Shown: positions 1 through 4,698 of the stretch, piece by piece
Layout of the letters: each line of letters begins with the position of its first letter
How positions within the stretch are numbered: position 1 is the stretch's first letter
From: Lachnospiraceae bacterium
Lineage (GTDB): Bacteria; Bacillota; Clostridia; Lachnospirales; Lachnospiraceae
DNA length: 7,672 nt
Assembly: GCA_021199395.1 (NCBI GenBank)
Contig: JAJQIE010000301.1
Span: 1-7,672 of the forward strand
Direction of reading: 5' to 3'
The notes under the pieces: model-generated
What the model was told of the DNA's origin: nothing
Databases searched by the model: none
The model's input: the letters and a program-made list of their open reading frames with translations, nothing else
Made by a program: the position numbers and the translations under genes

Positions 1-168
1 GGCGCGGCTGGAAATGCCCCCTCACCAGGGTTCGGCGGCAGCTTGCGCCGCCCATAGAAGAACGCTTCGCGTTGGGGCGGCGCGGCTGGAAATGCCCCCT
101 CACCAGGGTTCGGCGGCAGCTTGCGCCGCCCATAGAAGAACGCTTCGCGTTGGGGCGGCGCGGCTGGA
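1..168. repeat. Tandem array of a 78-bp repeat, at least two full units plus a 12-bp partial unit
   Basis: Units at 1-78 and 79-156 are identical, and GGCGCGGCTGGA recurs at 157-168 before the sequence changes to normal ABC-ATPase code. The array is open to the left, so copy number is unknown. Each unit can fold into consecutive hairpins: CCCT/AGGG closing CACC; GGCGGC/GCCGCC; and AACGC/GCGTT closing TTC. The last sits inside an outer GCCGCCC/GGGCGGC stem (47-53 with 75-81; 125-131 with 153-159). The unit has no stop codon in the plus-strand frame from position 14 (MPPHQGSAAACAAH...) nor in the minus-strand frame used by the ATPase gene. The window, and perhaps the contig, begins inside the array, so an assembly break there is possible. 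Confidence 0.95.
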
Positions 169-469
169 TCTCCAGACCAAGTGTAATGTTACGGTAAATG
201 GAGCGCCATTCGAAAAGGTGATCTTTTTGCAGCATATATCCGATTTTGCCCGTATCAGTCTGACCATCGAATAAAATGGAGCCGCTCTCAGGCTGGAGCA
301 GCCCGGAAATTAAAGAGAGCAGCGTGGATTTGCCACAGCCGCTCGGACCTACGACAGCAATAAATTCTCCGGGGAACATTTGAAATGAGATATCGGATAA
401 GGCATATGTCTCGCCATTTTTGCTGTGATACGCATAGCTTACGTTATTTAGTTCGAGCAACGGGTTCAC
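1..469 (-). CDS. ABC transporter ATP-binding protein, nitrate/sulfonate/taurine type (5' part only; runs off left edge into in-frame repeats)
   Basis: This is the cytoplasmic ATPase subunit of an ABC importer, which would hydrolyse ATP to drive uptake through a partner permease outside the window. The GTG start at 469-467 is chosen because AAGGAGG (complement of 477-483) lies 7 nt upstream. Reading 156 codons to the left edge, I see a Walker A motif GPSGCGKST (residues 41-49) and a Q-loop region around Gln81 (YMLQKDHLFEWRS). This is followed by NITLGLEIQ, typical of the SsuB/TauB group. From about residue 102 the protein is no longer ABC-like: two 26-residue units beginning QPRRPNAKRSS follow in frame, because the 78-bp repeat is a multiple of three. 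The signature motif, Walker B and H-loop would lie beyond the edge, so I cannot tell whether the gene resumes after the array or is a broken remnant. The substrate is unknown. Confidence 0.85.
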   Translation of the reverse strand, partial: MNPLLELNNVSYAYHSKNGETYALSDISFQMFPGEFIAVVGPSGCGKSTLLSLISGLLQPESGSILFDGQTDTGKIGYMLQKDHLFEWRSIYRNITLGLEIQPRRPNAKRSSMGGASCRRTLVRGHFQPRRPNAKRSSMGGASCRRTLVRGHFQPR

Positions 470-496
470 GAAAATACCTCCTTTTTACAAAAGCTG

Positions 497-530
497 GTAA
501 TCATCTCGCTGTTTCAAATGGAATGATTAC
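497..530. promoter_or_regulatory. Inverted repeat, possible operator of the ABC transporter gene
   Basis: GTAATCAT at 497-504 and its exact reverse complement ATGATTAC at 523-530 are separated by 18 bp. The repeat lies between a possible minus-strand -10 hexamer (TATGAT, 541-536) and the ribosome binding site (477-483). That position would suit a repressor site or a leader hairpin. The assignment rests on position and symmetry only. Confidence 0.3.
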
Positions 531-684
531 GCTATATCATATGCCTTTCAGTTTTTTTAGTGAGAAAGAGGAAGCTATGCTTTTCTGATAGACATTTGGA
601 CGCTGTCATGCTTTTTTACCGCTTAAATTATGGCAGGGAGGACGGATGAAAGCATTACTGACAGTGGCTTTCCGGAGACTTATG

Positions 685-693
685 TGATATACT
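685..693 (+). promoter_or_regulatory. Extended -10 promoter candidate for queH
   Basis: TGATATACT combines the TGn extension with a TATACT -10 hexamer (688-693), a 5 of 6 match to TATAAT. No good -35 lies 17 bp upstream, as is common for extended -10 promoters. Transcription would start near 700, giving a leader of about 23 nt that contains the GAGAGG-type ribosome binding site (708-714), which ends 8 nt before the queH ATG. Confidence 0.5.
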
Positions 694-722
694 CTGATAA
701 TCAGAGAAGAGAGGATGTTTTT

Positions 723-1451
723 ATGCCGAATAAACGGAATTATCAGAGAGAACTGGATCAGGTGATAAAGAATATTGAGGCGGCACGGGACAAAGGAGCT
801 GCGCGTCTGCCTTCGCTTTTGCTGCATAGCTGCTGCGCCCCCTGCAGCAGCTATGTGCTGGAATATTTGTCCCAGTATTTTCGAATTACCGTTTTTTACT
901 ACAATCCGAATATTTATCCGGAGGAAGAATATCAGAAGCGTGTACAGGAACAGCGCCGTTTGATTGAGGAAATGCGTGAAAATGGAGTTCAACCCAATCC
1001 GGTACAGCTTATAGAAGGGCGGTTCGACAGCCGGGAGTTTTATGAGGCAGTGCGCGGGCTGGAACAGATTCCGGAGGGCGGCGAGCGCTGCTTTGCCTGC
1101 TTTTCTCTCCGACTTCGTGAAACGGCAAAACTGGCGGCAAAGGGCGGGTTTGATTTTTTTACGACGACCCTTTCGATCAGTCCGCTGAAAAACGCCGAAA
1201 AGCTCAACGGGATCGGAGAGGCTATGGCGCGGGAATATTCTGTAAAATGGCTGCCGTCAGATTTTAAAAAGAAAAATGGCTATAAGCGTTCGGTAGAGCT
1301 TTCCGCAGAGTATGGGTTGTACCGTCAGGATTATTGCGGCTGCGTTTTTTCAAAACGGGAGCGGGCTGTAATGCCCCCTCACCAGGGTTCGGCGGCAGCT
1401 TGCGCCGCCCATGGAAGAACGCTTCGCGTTGGGACGGCGCGGGTGGAATAG
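723..1451 (+). CDS. queH: Epoxyqueuosine reductase QueH with a repeat-derived C-terminal tail
   Basis: QueH reduces epoxyqueuosine to queuosine in the wobble position of tRNAs with GUN anticodons, the last step of queuosine synthesis. It is the iron-sulfur, non-B12 alternative to QueG. The 242-residue product shows the family cysteines: HSCCAPCSS (Cys37, Cys38, Cys41), RCFACF (Cys123, Cys126) and DYCGCVFS (Cys205, Cys207). It also shows TTTLSISPLKN, typical of this family. I start it at ATG 723, 8 nt after an AGAGAGG ribosome binding site; the frame is open further upstream to 630 but without support. The family-like sequence ends around KRER (residues 211-214). The final 26 residues (MPPHQGSAAACAAH...) are encoded by the 78-bp repeat also found at the left edge, and the TAG stop lies just beyond it. 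The tail probably replaced the native terminus. Since all metal-binding cysteines precede it, the enzyme may still work. No other queuosine gene is nearby. Confidence 0.92.
   Translation: MPNKRNYQRELDQVIKNIEAARDKGAARLPSLLLHSCCAPCSSYVLEYLSQYFRITVFYYNPNIYPEEEYQKRVQEQRRLIEEMRENGVQPNPVQLIEGRFDSREFYEAVRGLEQIPEGGERCFACFSLRLRETAKLAAKGGFDFFTTTLSISPLKNAEKLNGIGEAMAREYSVKWLPSDFKKKNGYKRSVELSAEYGLYRQDYCGCVFSKRERAVMPPHQGSAAACAAHGRTLRVGTARVE
1371..1448 (+). repeat. Dispersed single copy of the 78-bp repeat, forming the 3' end of queH
   Basis: It aligns without gaps to the left-edge unit from position 14 onward, with 75 of 78 bases identical (differences at 1413, 1434 and 1443). It lies in the same plus orientation as the array as written, but here the plus strand is the coding strand of the host gene, whereas in the ABC ATPase the minus strand is. 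The AACGC-TTC-GCGTT hairpin (1418-1430) is intact. The outer stem (1404-1410 with 1432-1438) has gained one C-A mismatch. Upstream, 1363-1370 still resembles the unit junction (GGCTG, then AATG), so the element boundary may lie a little earlier. Confidence 0.93.
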
Positions 1452-1455
1452 AAGC

Positions 1456-1490
1456 GTTACATGTCACACCCAGACCCACTAGGTGTGACA
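1456..1490. repeat. Palindrome with GTTAC-TCACACC terminal motif
   Basis: TGTCACACC (1462-1470) and GGTGTGACA (1482-1490) form a perfect 9-bp stem around an 11-nt loop. The left arm belongs to GTTACATGTCACACC (1456-1470). A near-identical 15-mer occurs at 6524-6538 on the plus strand and at 6677-6691 on the minus strand. It starts 8 bp after the 78-bp repeat in queH. No T-run follows, so it is not a typical terminator. Confidence 0.7.
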
Positions 1491-1536
1491 AGAAACACAG
1501 GAGTCCAAAAAGTATGGGAAGAACAGGCTTCCTGCC

Positions 1537-1565
1537 TTGACAGAAGCAAAGTGGTATGCTACAGT
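1537..1565 (+). promoter_or_regulatory. Promoter-like sequence with no gene downstream
   Basis: A perfect TTGACA (1537-1542) is followed after 17 bp by TACAGT (1560-1565), a 4 of 6 match to TATAAT. If active, it would start a transcript near 1572 that ends at the terminator at 1684-1736, about 165 nt without a convincing open frame. It may be a small RNA promoter or a chance match. Confidence 0.3.
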
Positions 1566-1617
1566 TCTGCTGGCATGGTGGTGACGCGAGGCGCATCATC
1601 TGTCCGGGTCAGCCGAA

Positions 1618-1681
1618 TTTTCTGGAATTTTTGATGCTTTTCTGGGACTTTTGAGATTTTTCTGAATTTTCCCTGGATTTT
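1618..1681. other. Phased T-tracts, predicted intrinsically curved DNA
   Basis: Seven tracts of four or five T begin at 1618, 1628, 1638, 1649, 1657, 1667 and 1678. The spacing averages 10 bp, close to one helical turn. Such phasing bends DNA. The block ends at the left arm of the terminator, so it may act on transcription or simply mark a spacer between transcription units. Confidence 0.6.
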
Positions 1682-1683
1682 AT

Positions 1684-1736
1684 AAAAGTCCGGATACATA
1701 TAACGAAATCAGACGTTATGTGTATCCGGACTTTTT
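1684..1736. terminator. Strong intrinsic terminator, probably bidirectional
   Basis: A 22-nt left arm (1684-1705) pairs with 1714-1735 over its whole length, with one G-T wobble, around the 8-nt loop AAATCAGA. The arm core is AGTCCGGATAC. The right arm ends in TTTTT (1732-1736) and the left arm begins with AAAA (1684-1687), so it gives a U-tract in both directions. On the plus strand it would stop queH transcripts and any transcript from 1537-1565. No minus-strand gene is visible to its right within the gap. Confidence 0.9.
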
Positions 1737-1750
1737 GATGCGCAGGGAAA

Positions 1751-1785
1751 GGCAGGGAGGCTTTGCGCCTTACGGCGCACCTGCC
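1751..1785. repeat. Nested hairpin with 7-nt left bulge
   Basis: An outer stem GGCAGG (1751-1756) with CCTGCC (1780-1785) encloses a 7-nt unpaired left side (1757-1763). An inner hairpin follows, TGCGCC (1764-1769) with GGCGCA (1774-1779) around TTAC. The layout resembles the nested hairpins in the 78-bp repeat and at 6586-6628, with a different loop and different stem sequences. Confidence 0.5.
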
Positions 1786-2034
1786 CCGCGAGAGGGCATG
1801 AGGCAAAAACCGCCTCCTGCCTAATCGTATGGCTTCGCATGAAATTCTGGCAGCCTGGATGTCGCAGCCGCCGCAGACAGAAGGAGATTGACAGGGGGAG
1901 CGCAGAATTTTGTGCCTGAGTTTTCAAAGACTCCGGAAAACAGAACGAGGTAGGATGCGGCATGAGGCATGAAAGCATAGCCGGGTTCAGAATGGGACGG
2001 GGAGGGCCTTTTTACACCATGCACTTTGCCTCAA

Positions 2035-2070
2035 GTCAAAAACCCCGATGCAAGCATCGAGGCTTTTGAC
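2035..2070. repeat. Palindromic hairpin with CAAG loop
   Basis: GTCAAAA (2035-2041) pairs with TTTTGAC (2064-2070). Two short mismatches flank a CC/GG pair, and CGATG (2046-2050) pairs with CATCG (2055-2059) around CAAG. A second CAAG-loop hairpin lies at 2144-2157. The TTG-initiated frame from 2026 reads through this element, but nothing supports its translation. Confidence 0.65.
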
Positions 2071-2080
2071 CCTTGCGGCA

Positions 2081-2134
2081 TCTACACTTCGTTTCGGTCG
2101 GCGCTAAGCGAACGTCCACTGGACGTTCAGCGCC
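2081..2134. repeat. Hairpin repeat with ACT loop (copy 1, upstream of the PTS gene)
   Basis: TCTAC (2081-2085) and TTCGGTCG (2093-2100) precede an outer stem GGCGCT (2100-2105) / AGCGCC (2129-2134). Inside are an unpaired AAGC and an inner stem GAACGTCC (2110-2117) / GGACGTTC (2121-2128) closing ACT. The same arrangement with different stem bases occurs at 4550-4638 before argH. It ends 74 nt before the PTS start, so it probably lies in or near its leader. Confidence 0.7.
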
Positions 2135-2143
2135 GCCAAATAT

Positions 2144-2157
2144 CCGTGCAAGCACGG
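2144..2157. repeat. Short hairpin with CAAG loop
   Basis: CCGTG (2144-2148) pairs with CACGG (2153-2157) around CAAG. The central TGCAAGCA equals that of the hairpin at 2035-2070, while the three flanking pairs differ but remain complementary (CCG/CGG here, CGA/TCG there). Confidence 0.55.
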
Positions 2158-2208
2158 CTACTTGGCTCGTTGCTTCGCGGGAATAAATGGAAAGACGAGG
2201 ACAATAAT

Positions 2209-4398
2209 ATGAAAGACAGGATTTTTGGCGTTTTACAGCGCGTGGGACGGAGCTTTATGCTTCCGATTGCGATTCTTCCGGTGGCTGGACTTTTGATGGG
2301 AATCGGGAGCTCATTTACGAATACGACCACTCTGGAAACATATCGGCTGACCCGGATTCTCGGCGAGGGAACGGTTCTGTACGCGCTGCTGATCATTATG
2401 AAGGATGTCGGAAGCGTCATTTTTGACAATCTACCGATTCTGTTTGCAATCGGCATCGCGATCGGAATGGCGAAAAAGGAGAAGGAGGTGTCCGCGCTTT
2501 CCGCTGTGATTGCCTATTTTGTCATGAATTCCGCTATCCGCGCAATGCTGGAGATCAATGACAGGATCGTGGACGGCGAGATAGCGGATACGGTGCTGGA
2601 GGGTACTGTTACGACGGTCTGCGGTATTTATACGCTGCAAATGGGGGTGTTTGGCGGTATCCTTGTCGGGCTTGGCGTGGCGGCGCTCCACAATCGCTTT
2701 TACCGTATTCAGCTGCCTAATGCTCTGTCCTTTTTTGGAGGGACAAGGTTTGTACCGATCATTTCTACGGTGGTCTATATGTTTGTCGGTATCCTGCTGT
2801 ATTTTGTCTGGCCGGTGGTGCAGACCGGTATCTATGCGCTGGGCGGCCTGGTGACCAGGTCAGGGTATGTGGGGACGCTGATTTTCGGACTGATAAAAAG
2901 GGCGTTGATTCCGTTCGGGCTGCATCATGTCTTTTATATGCCGTTCTGGCAGACAGCCGTGGGCGGCACGATGGAGGTCGCGGGACAGATCGTTGAAGGC
3001 GGGCAGAACATTTTTTTTGCTCAGCTTGCCGATTCCGCGAATATCACACATTTCAGCGCAGATGCGACGCGGTATTTTTCCGGAGAGTTTATTTTTATGA
3101 TCTTTGGTCTGCCTGGCGCGGCGCTCGCCATGTACCACTGCGCGGATAAAAATAAGAAAAAACAGGCGGGCGGCCTGCTTTTCTCCGCCTCTCTTGCGTG
3201 TATTGCGACCGGAATTACGGAGCCGCTTGAATTTTCCTTTTTGTTTGTGGCTCCGGCGCTCTTTGCCGTGCAGGTCATACTCGCGGGAAGCTGTTATATG
3301 GTGGCGCATATGCTGAATATCGCGATCGGTTTGACCTTTTCCGGCGGCTTTCTGGATTTTTTCCTGTTTGGAATCCTGCAGGGAAATGCCAGGACCAGCT
3401 GGATCCGGGTGATTCCGGTCGGGATTGTTTATTTTTTCCTCTATTATTTTATTTTCCGGTTTATGATTTTGAAATATGACTTCAAAACACCGGGACGGGA
3501 GGCGGATGACGCGGATGTCAGGCTTTATACAAAGGCGGATGTCAATGCGAGAAGAAATGGGCAGGAATATTTATGCCCGGATGGCGGCAGCCAGGAGCTT
3601 CAAAATGCTTCTGGTGCTTCTGATTTGGTCAGCGCGGCAATCACGCGGGGGCTCGGCGGCAAGAGCAACATTGAGGATCTGGACTGCTGCGCGACAAGGC
3701 TGCGCTGCACGGTGGCAGATCCGTCGCTGGTCAATGATGCGGAGCTGAAGGCGAGCGGAGCCTCTGGCGTAATTCATAAAGGAAAAGGCGTACAGGTGAT
3801 TTATGGGCCGAATGTGACAGTCGTTAAATCGAATCTGGAGGAATATCTGGAGACGGCGCCGGATGGACAGGAGTGTGTGCCTGGAGAAGCCATGGCTGGA
3901 AGAAACAGGTATGGGAGAACAGATTACAAACCGGATACGGGGGCGGAAGAAAGAATTCTGATATCCAGCCCGGTTACCGGCGTCGCCGCCGTGCTATCAT
4001 CCGCTCCGGATCCCGCGTTTGCACAGGGAATGATGGGGGATGGCGCTGTGGTGACACCGACGGATCCGCTGGTAAGAGCGCCGGAGGACGGCGAGGTTGG
4101 CTTTGTGTTTGATACCGGGCACGCGGTCGGTTTTGTCACTGATACTGGCATTCATATGCTGATTCACATCGGAATTGATACGGTGGAGCTGGGCGGAAAA
4201 GGTTTTGAGGTGCTGGCGGAGGCTGGCAGGAGGGTAAAAAAGGGAGAGCCGCTTCTGAAACTTGACCTGGATTACCTGAATGCAAACGCTGCATCAATGG
4301 TTTCCCCGATCCTGTTTACAGAACTGGAGGAAGGCAGAAGCGTAAAGCTTTTAAAGGAAGGAAACGTGCAGGCGGGCGAGCCTCTTTTTGAAATATGA
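2209..4398 (+). CDS. PTS sugar permease EIICBA, maltose/glucose type (MalX-like EIIC)
   Basis: This single-chain phosphotransferase permease imports and phosphorylates a sugar, using phosphate passed from HPr. The 729-residue protein has a membrane EIIC domain (1 to about 430) with GITEPLEF (335-342) and FGGTRFVPIIS, ending at the KTPGRE linker (426-431). EIIB (about 473-548) has its phosphorylated Cys494 in CATRLR. EIIA (about 583-729) has the phospho-acceptor His653 in LIHIGIDT and the partner His638. Details of EIIC such as GGTMEV, ADATRYFSG and LPGAALAMYHCA resemble E. coli MalX more than PtsG or NagE, so maltose, glucose or a related glucoside is likely. MalX itself lacks EIIA. The ATG at 2209 is chosen because it starts the conserved MKDRIFGVLQRVGRSFMLP and follows GAGG (2197-2200). 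The frame is open 61 codons further to TTG 2026, but that part is hairpin repeat. All active residues are present, and no regulator gene or antiterminator is adjacent. Confidence 0.93.
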   Translation: MKDRIFGVLQRVGRSFMLPIAILPVAGLLMGIGSSFTNTTTLETYRLTRILGEGTVLYALLIIMKDVGSVIFDNLPILFAIGIAIGMAKKEKEVSALSAVIAYFVMNSAIRAMLEINDRIVDGEIADTVLEGTVTTVCGIYTLQMGVFGGILVGLGVAALHNRFYRIQLPNALSFFGGTRFVPIISTVVYMFVGILLYFVWPVVQTGIYALGGLVTRSGYVGTLIFGLIKRALIPFGLHHVFYMPFWQTAVGGTMEVAGQIVEGGQNIFFAQLADSANITHFSADATRYFSGEFIFMIFGLPGAALAMYHCADKNKKKQAGGLLFSASLACIATGITEPLEFSFLFVAPALFAVQVILAGSCYMVAHMLNIAIGLTFSGGFLDFFLFGILQGNARTSWIRVIPVGIVYFFLYYFIFRFMILKYDFKTPGREADDADVRLYTKADVNARRNGQEYLCPDGGSQELQNASGASDLVSAAITRGLGGKSNIEDLDCCATRLRCTVADPSLVNDAELKASGASGVIHKGKGVQVIYGPNVTVVKSNLEEYLETAPDGQECVPGEAMAGRNRYGRTDYKPDTGAEERILISSPVTGVAAVLSSAPDPAFAQGMMGDGAVVTPTDPLVRAPEDGEVGFVFDTGHAVGFVTDTGIHMLIHIGIDTVELGGKGFEVLAEAGRRVKKGEPLLKLDLDYLNANAASMVSPILFTELEEGRSVKLLKEGNVQAGEPLFEI

Positions 4399-4425
4399 TG
4401 TACTAGTCTTTGAAATGAAATCAGA

Positions 4426-4482
4426 TTGCACAAACCCGCATTATGTGATAGTATGACGTGAGAAATAAGTTGTTTGTATTAT
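4426..4482 (+). promoter_or_regulatory. argH promoter candidates (two overlapping)
   Basis: One candidate is TTGCAC (4426-4431), 17 bp, then TAGTAT (4449-4454) with a TGn extension at 4446-4448. The other is ATGACG (4453-4458), 18 bp, then TATTAT (4477-4482), 4 of 6 and 5 of 6 matches. Either would give a leader of about 210 to 240 nt covering the hairpin repeats before argH. Confidence 0.4.
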
Positions 4483-4549
4483 GTTGCCATGATGCGCAGG
4501 GACGCGTAATGAGCTTAAAGGTTTACGCTTGCTGATTCGCAGCCCTGCG

Positions 4550-4638
4550 TCTACGCTGCCGCTTCGGTCGTTGAATATCCCGCGCACAGCGTGGGATGCC
4601 ACCCGGCGAGGGCTAAACGTGTGCCACTGGCACACAGC
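4550..4638. repeat. Hairpin repeat with ACT loop (copy 2, upstream of argH)
   Basis: TCTAC (4550-4554) and TTCGGTCG (4563-4570) match the start of the copy at 2081-2134. The terminal part is GCT, unpaired AAAC, then GTGTGCC (4619-4625) / GGCACAC (4629-4635) closing ACT, then AGC (4636-4638). Between them this copy carries an extra hairpin, ATCCCGCGC (4577-4585) / GCGTGGGAT (4589-4597). It ends 60 nt before the argH start. Confidence 0.7.
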
Positions 4639-4650
4639 AACGGTGCAAAA

Positions 4651-4672
4651 GGAAACGACTACTGTCGTTTCC
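4651..4672 (+). promoter_or_regulatory. Hairpin in argH leader next to the ribosome binding site
   Basis: GGAAACGAC (4651-4659) and GTCGTTTCC (4664-4672) form a perfect 9-bp stem around TACT. It ends 9 nt before the AGAGAGGA ribosome binding site (4682-4689). No T-run follows, so it does not look like a terminator. It could affect translation start or mRNA stability, or be another repeat. Confidence 0.4.
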
Positions 4673-4698
4673 TATAATTAAAGAGAGGACAGAAGAAT

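Larger units (their letters stand above)
470..722. other. Divergent intergenic region between the ABC ATPase gene and queH
   Basis: No convincing gene is present. The region should hold promoters for both directions. It contains an 8-bp perfect inverted repeat, GTAATCAT (497-504) and ATGATTAC (523-530), an operator candidate just upstream of the ATPase gene. On the minus strand a TATGAT hexamer (541-536) precedes it, but I find only a poor -35 match at the right distance. The queH-side promoter is listed separately. Confidence 0.6.
1452..2208. other. 757-bp non-coding stretch between queH and the PTS gene
   Basis: I find no credible gene; the open frames here have no ribosome binding site or recognisable protein. 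In order it holds a TGTCACACC palindrome (1462-1490), a promoter-like pair (1537-1565), seven phased T-tracts (1618-1681), a strong terminator (1684-1736), a nested hairpin (1751-1785), a loosely structured stretch (about 1790-2030) in which GGCATGAGGCA occurs twice (1796-1806 and 1958-1968), and a run of hairpin repeats (2035-2157) ending just before the PTS ribosome binding site. Confidence 0.75.
4399..4698. other. 300-bp intergenic region and probable argH leader
   Basis: No gene is present and no clear terminator for the PTS gene is visible (no stem with a T-run). The region holds argH promoter candidates (4426-4482), a long-range CGCAGGG (4495-4501) / CCCTGCG (4543-4549) pairing, the second ACT-loop repeat (4550-4638) and a hairpin next to the argH ribosome binding site (4651-4672). 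Confidence 0.65.

Noticed and set aside
1..168. CRISPR array reading of the tandem repeats
   Set aside because: The 78-bp units are directly contiguous with no unique spacers, and there are no cas genes.
606..992. 128-codon minus-strand frame overlapping queH
   Set aside because: It is antisense to the conserved cysteine region of queH and has no recognisable domain.
1736..1748. 13-base exact match TGATGCGCAGGGA with 4490-4502
   Set aside because: Flanking sequences differ and one such match in a window this size is not improbable; too weak to call a repeat.
1956..1985. Catabolite-control (cre-like) site near ATGAAAGCAT before the PTS gene
   Set aside because: It lacks the central CG and symmetric half of the consensus, and ATGAAAGCAT occurs at two other unrelated places in the window.
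4399..4698. T-box or other known riboswitch upstream of argH
   Set aside because: I could not find the conserved T-box bulge sequence or another riboswitch core; the visible structure is explained by the hairpin repeats.
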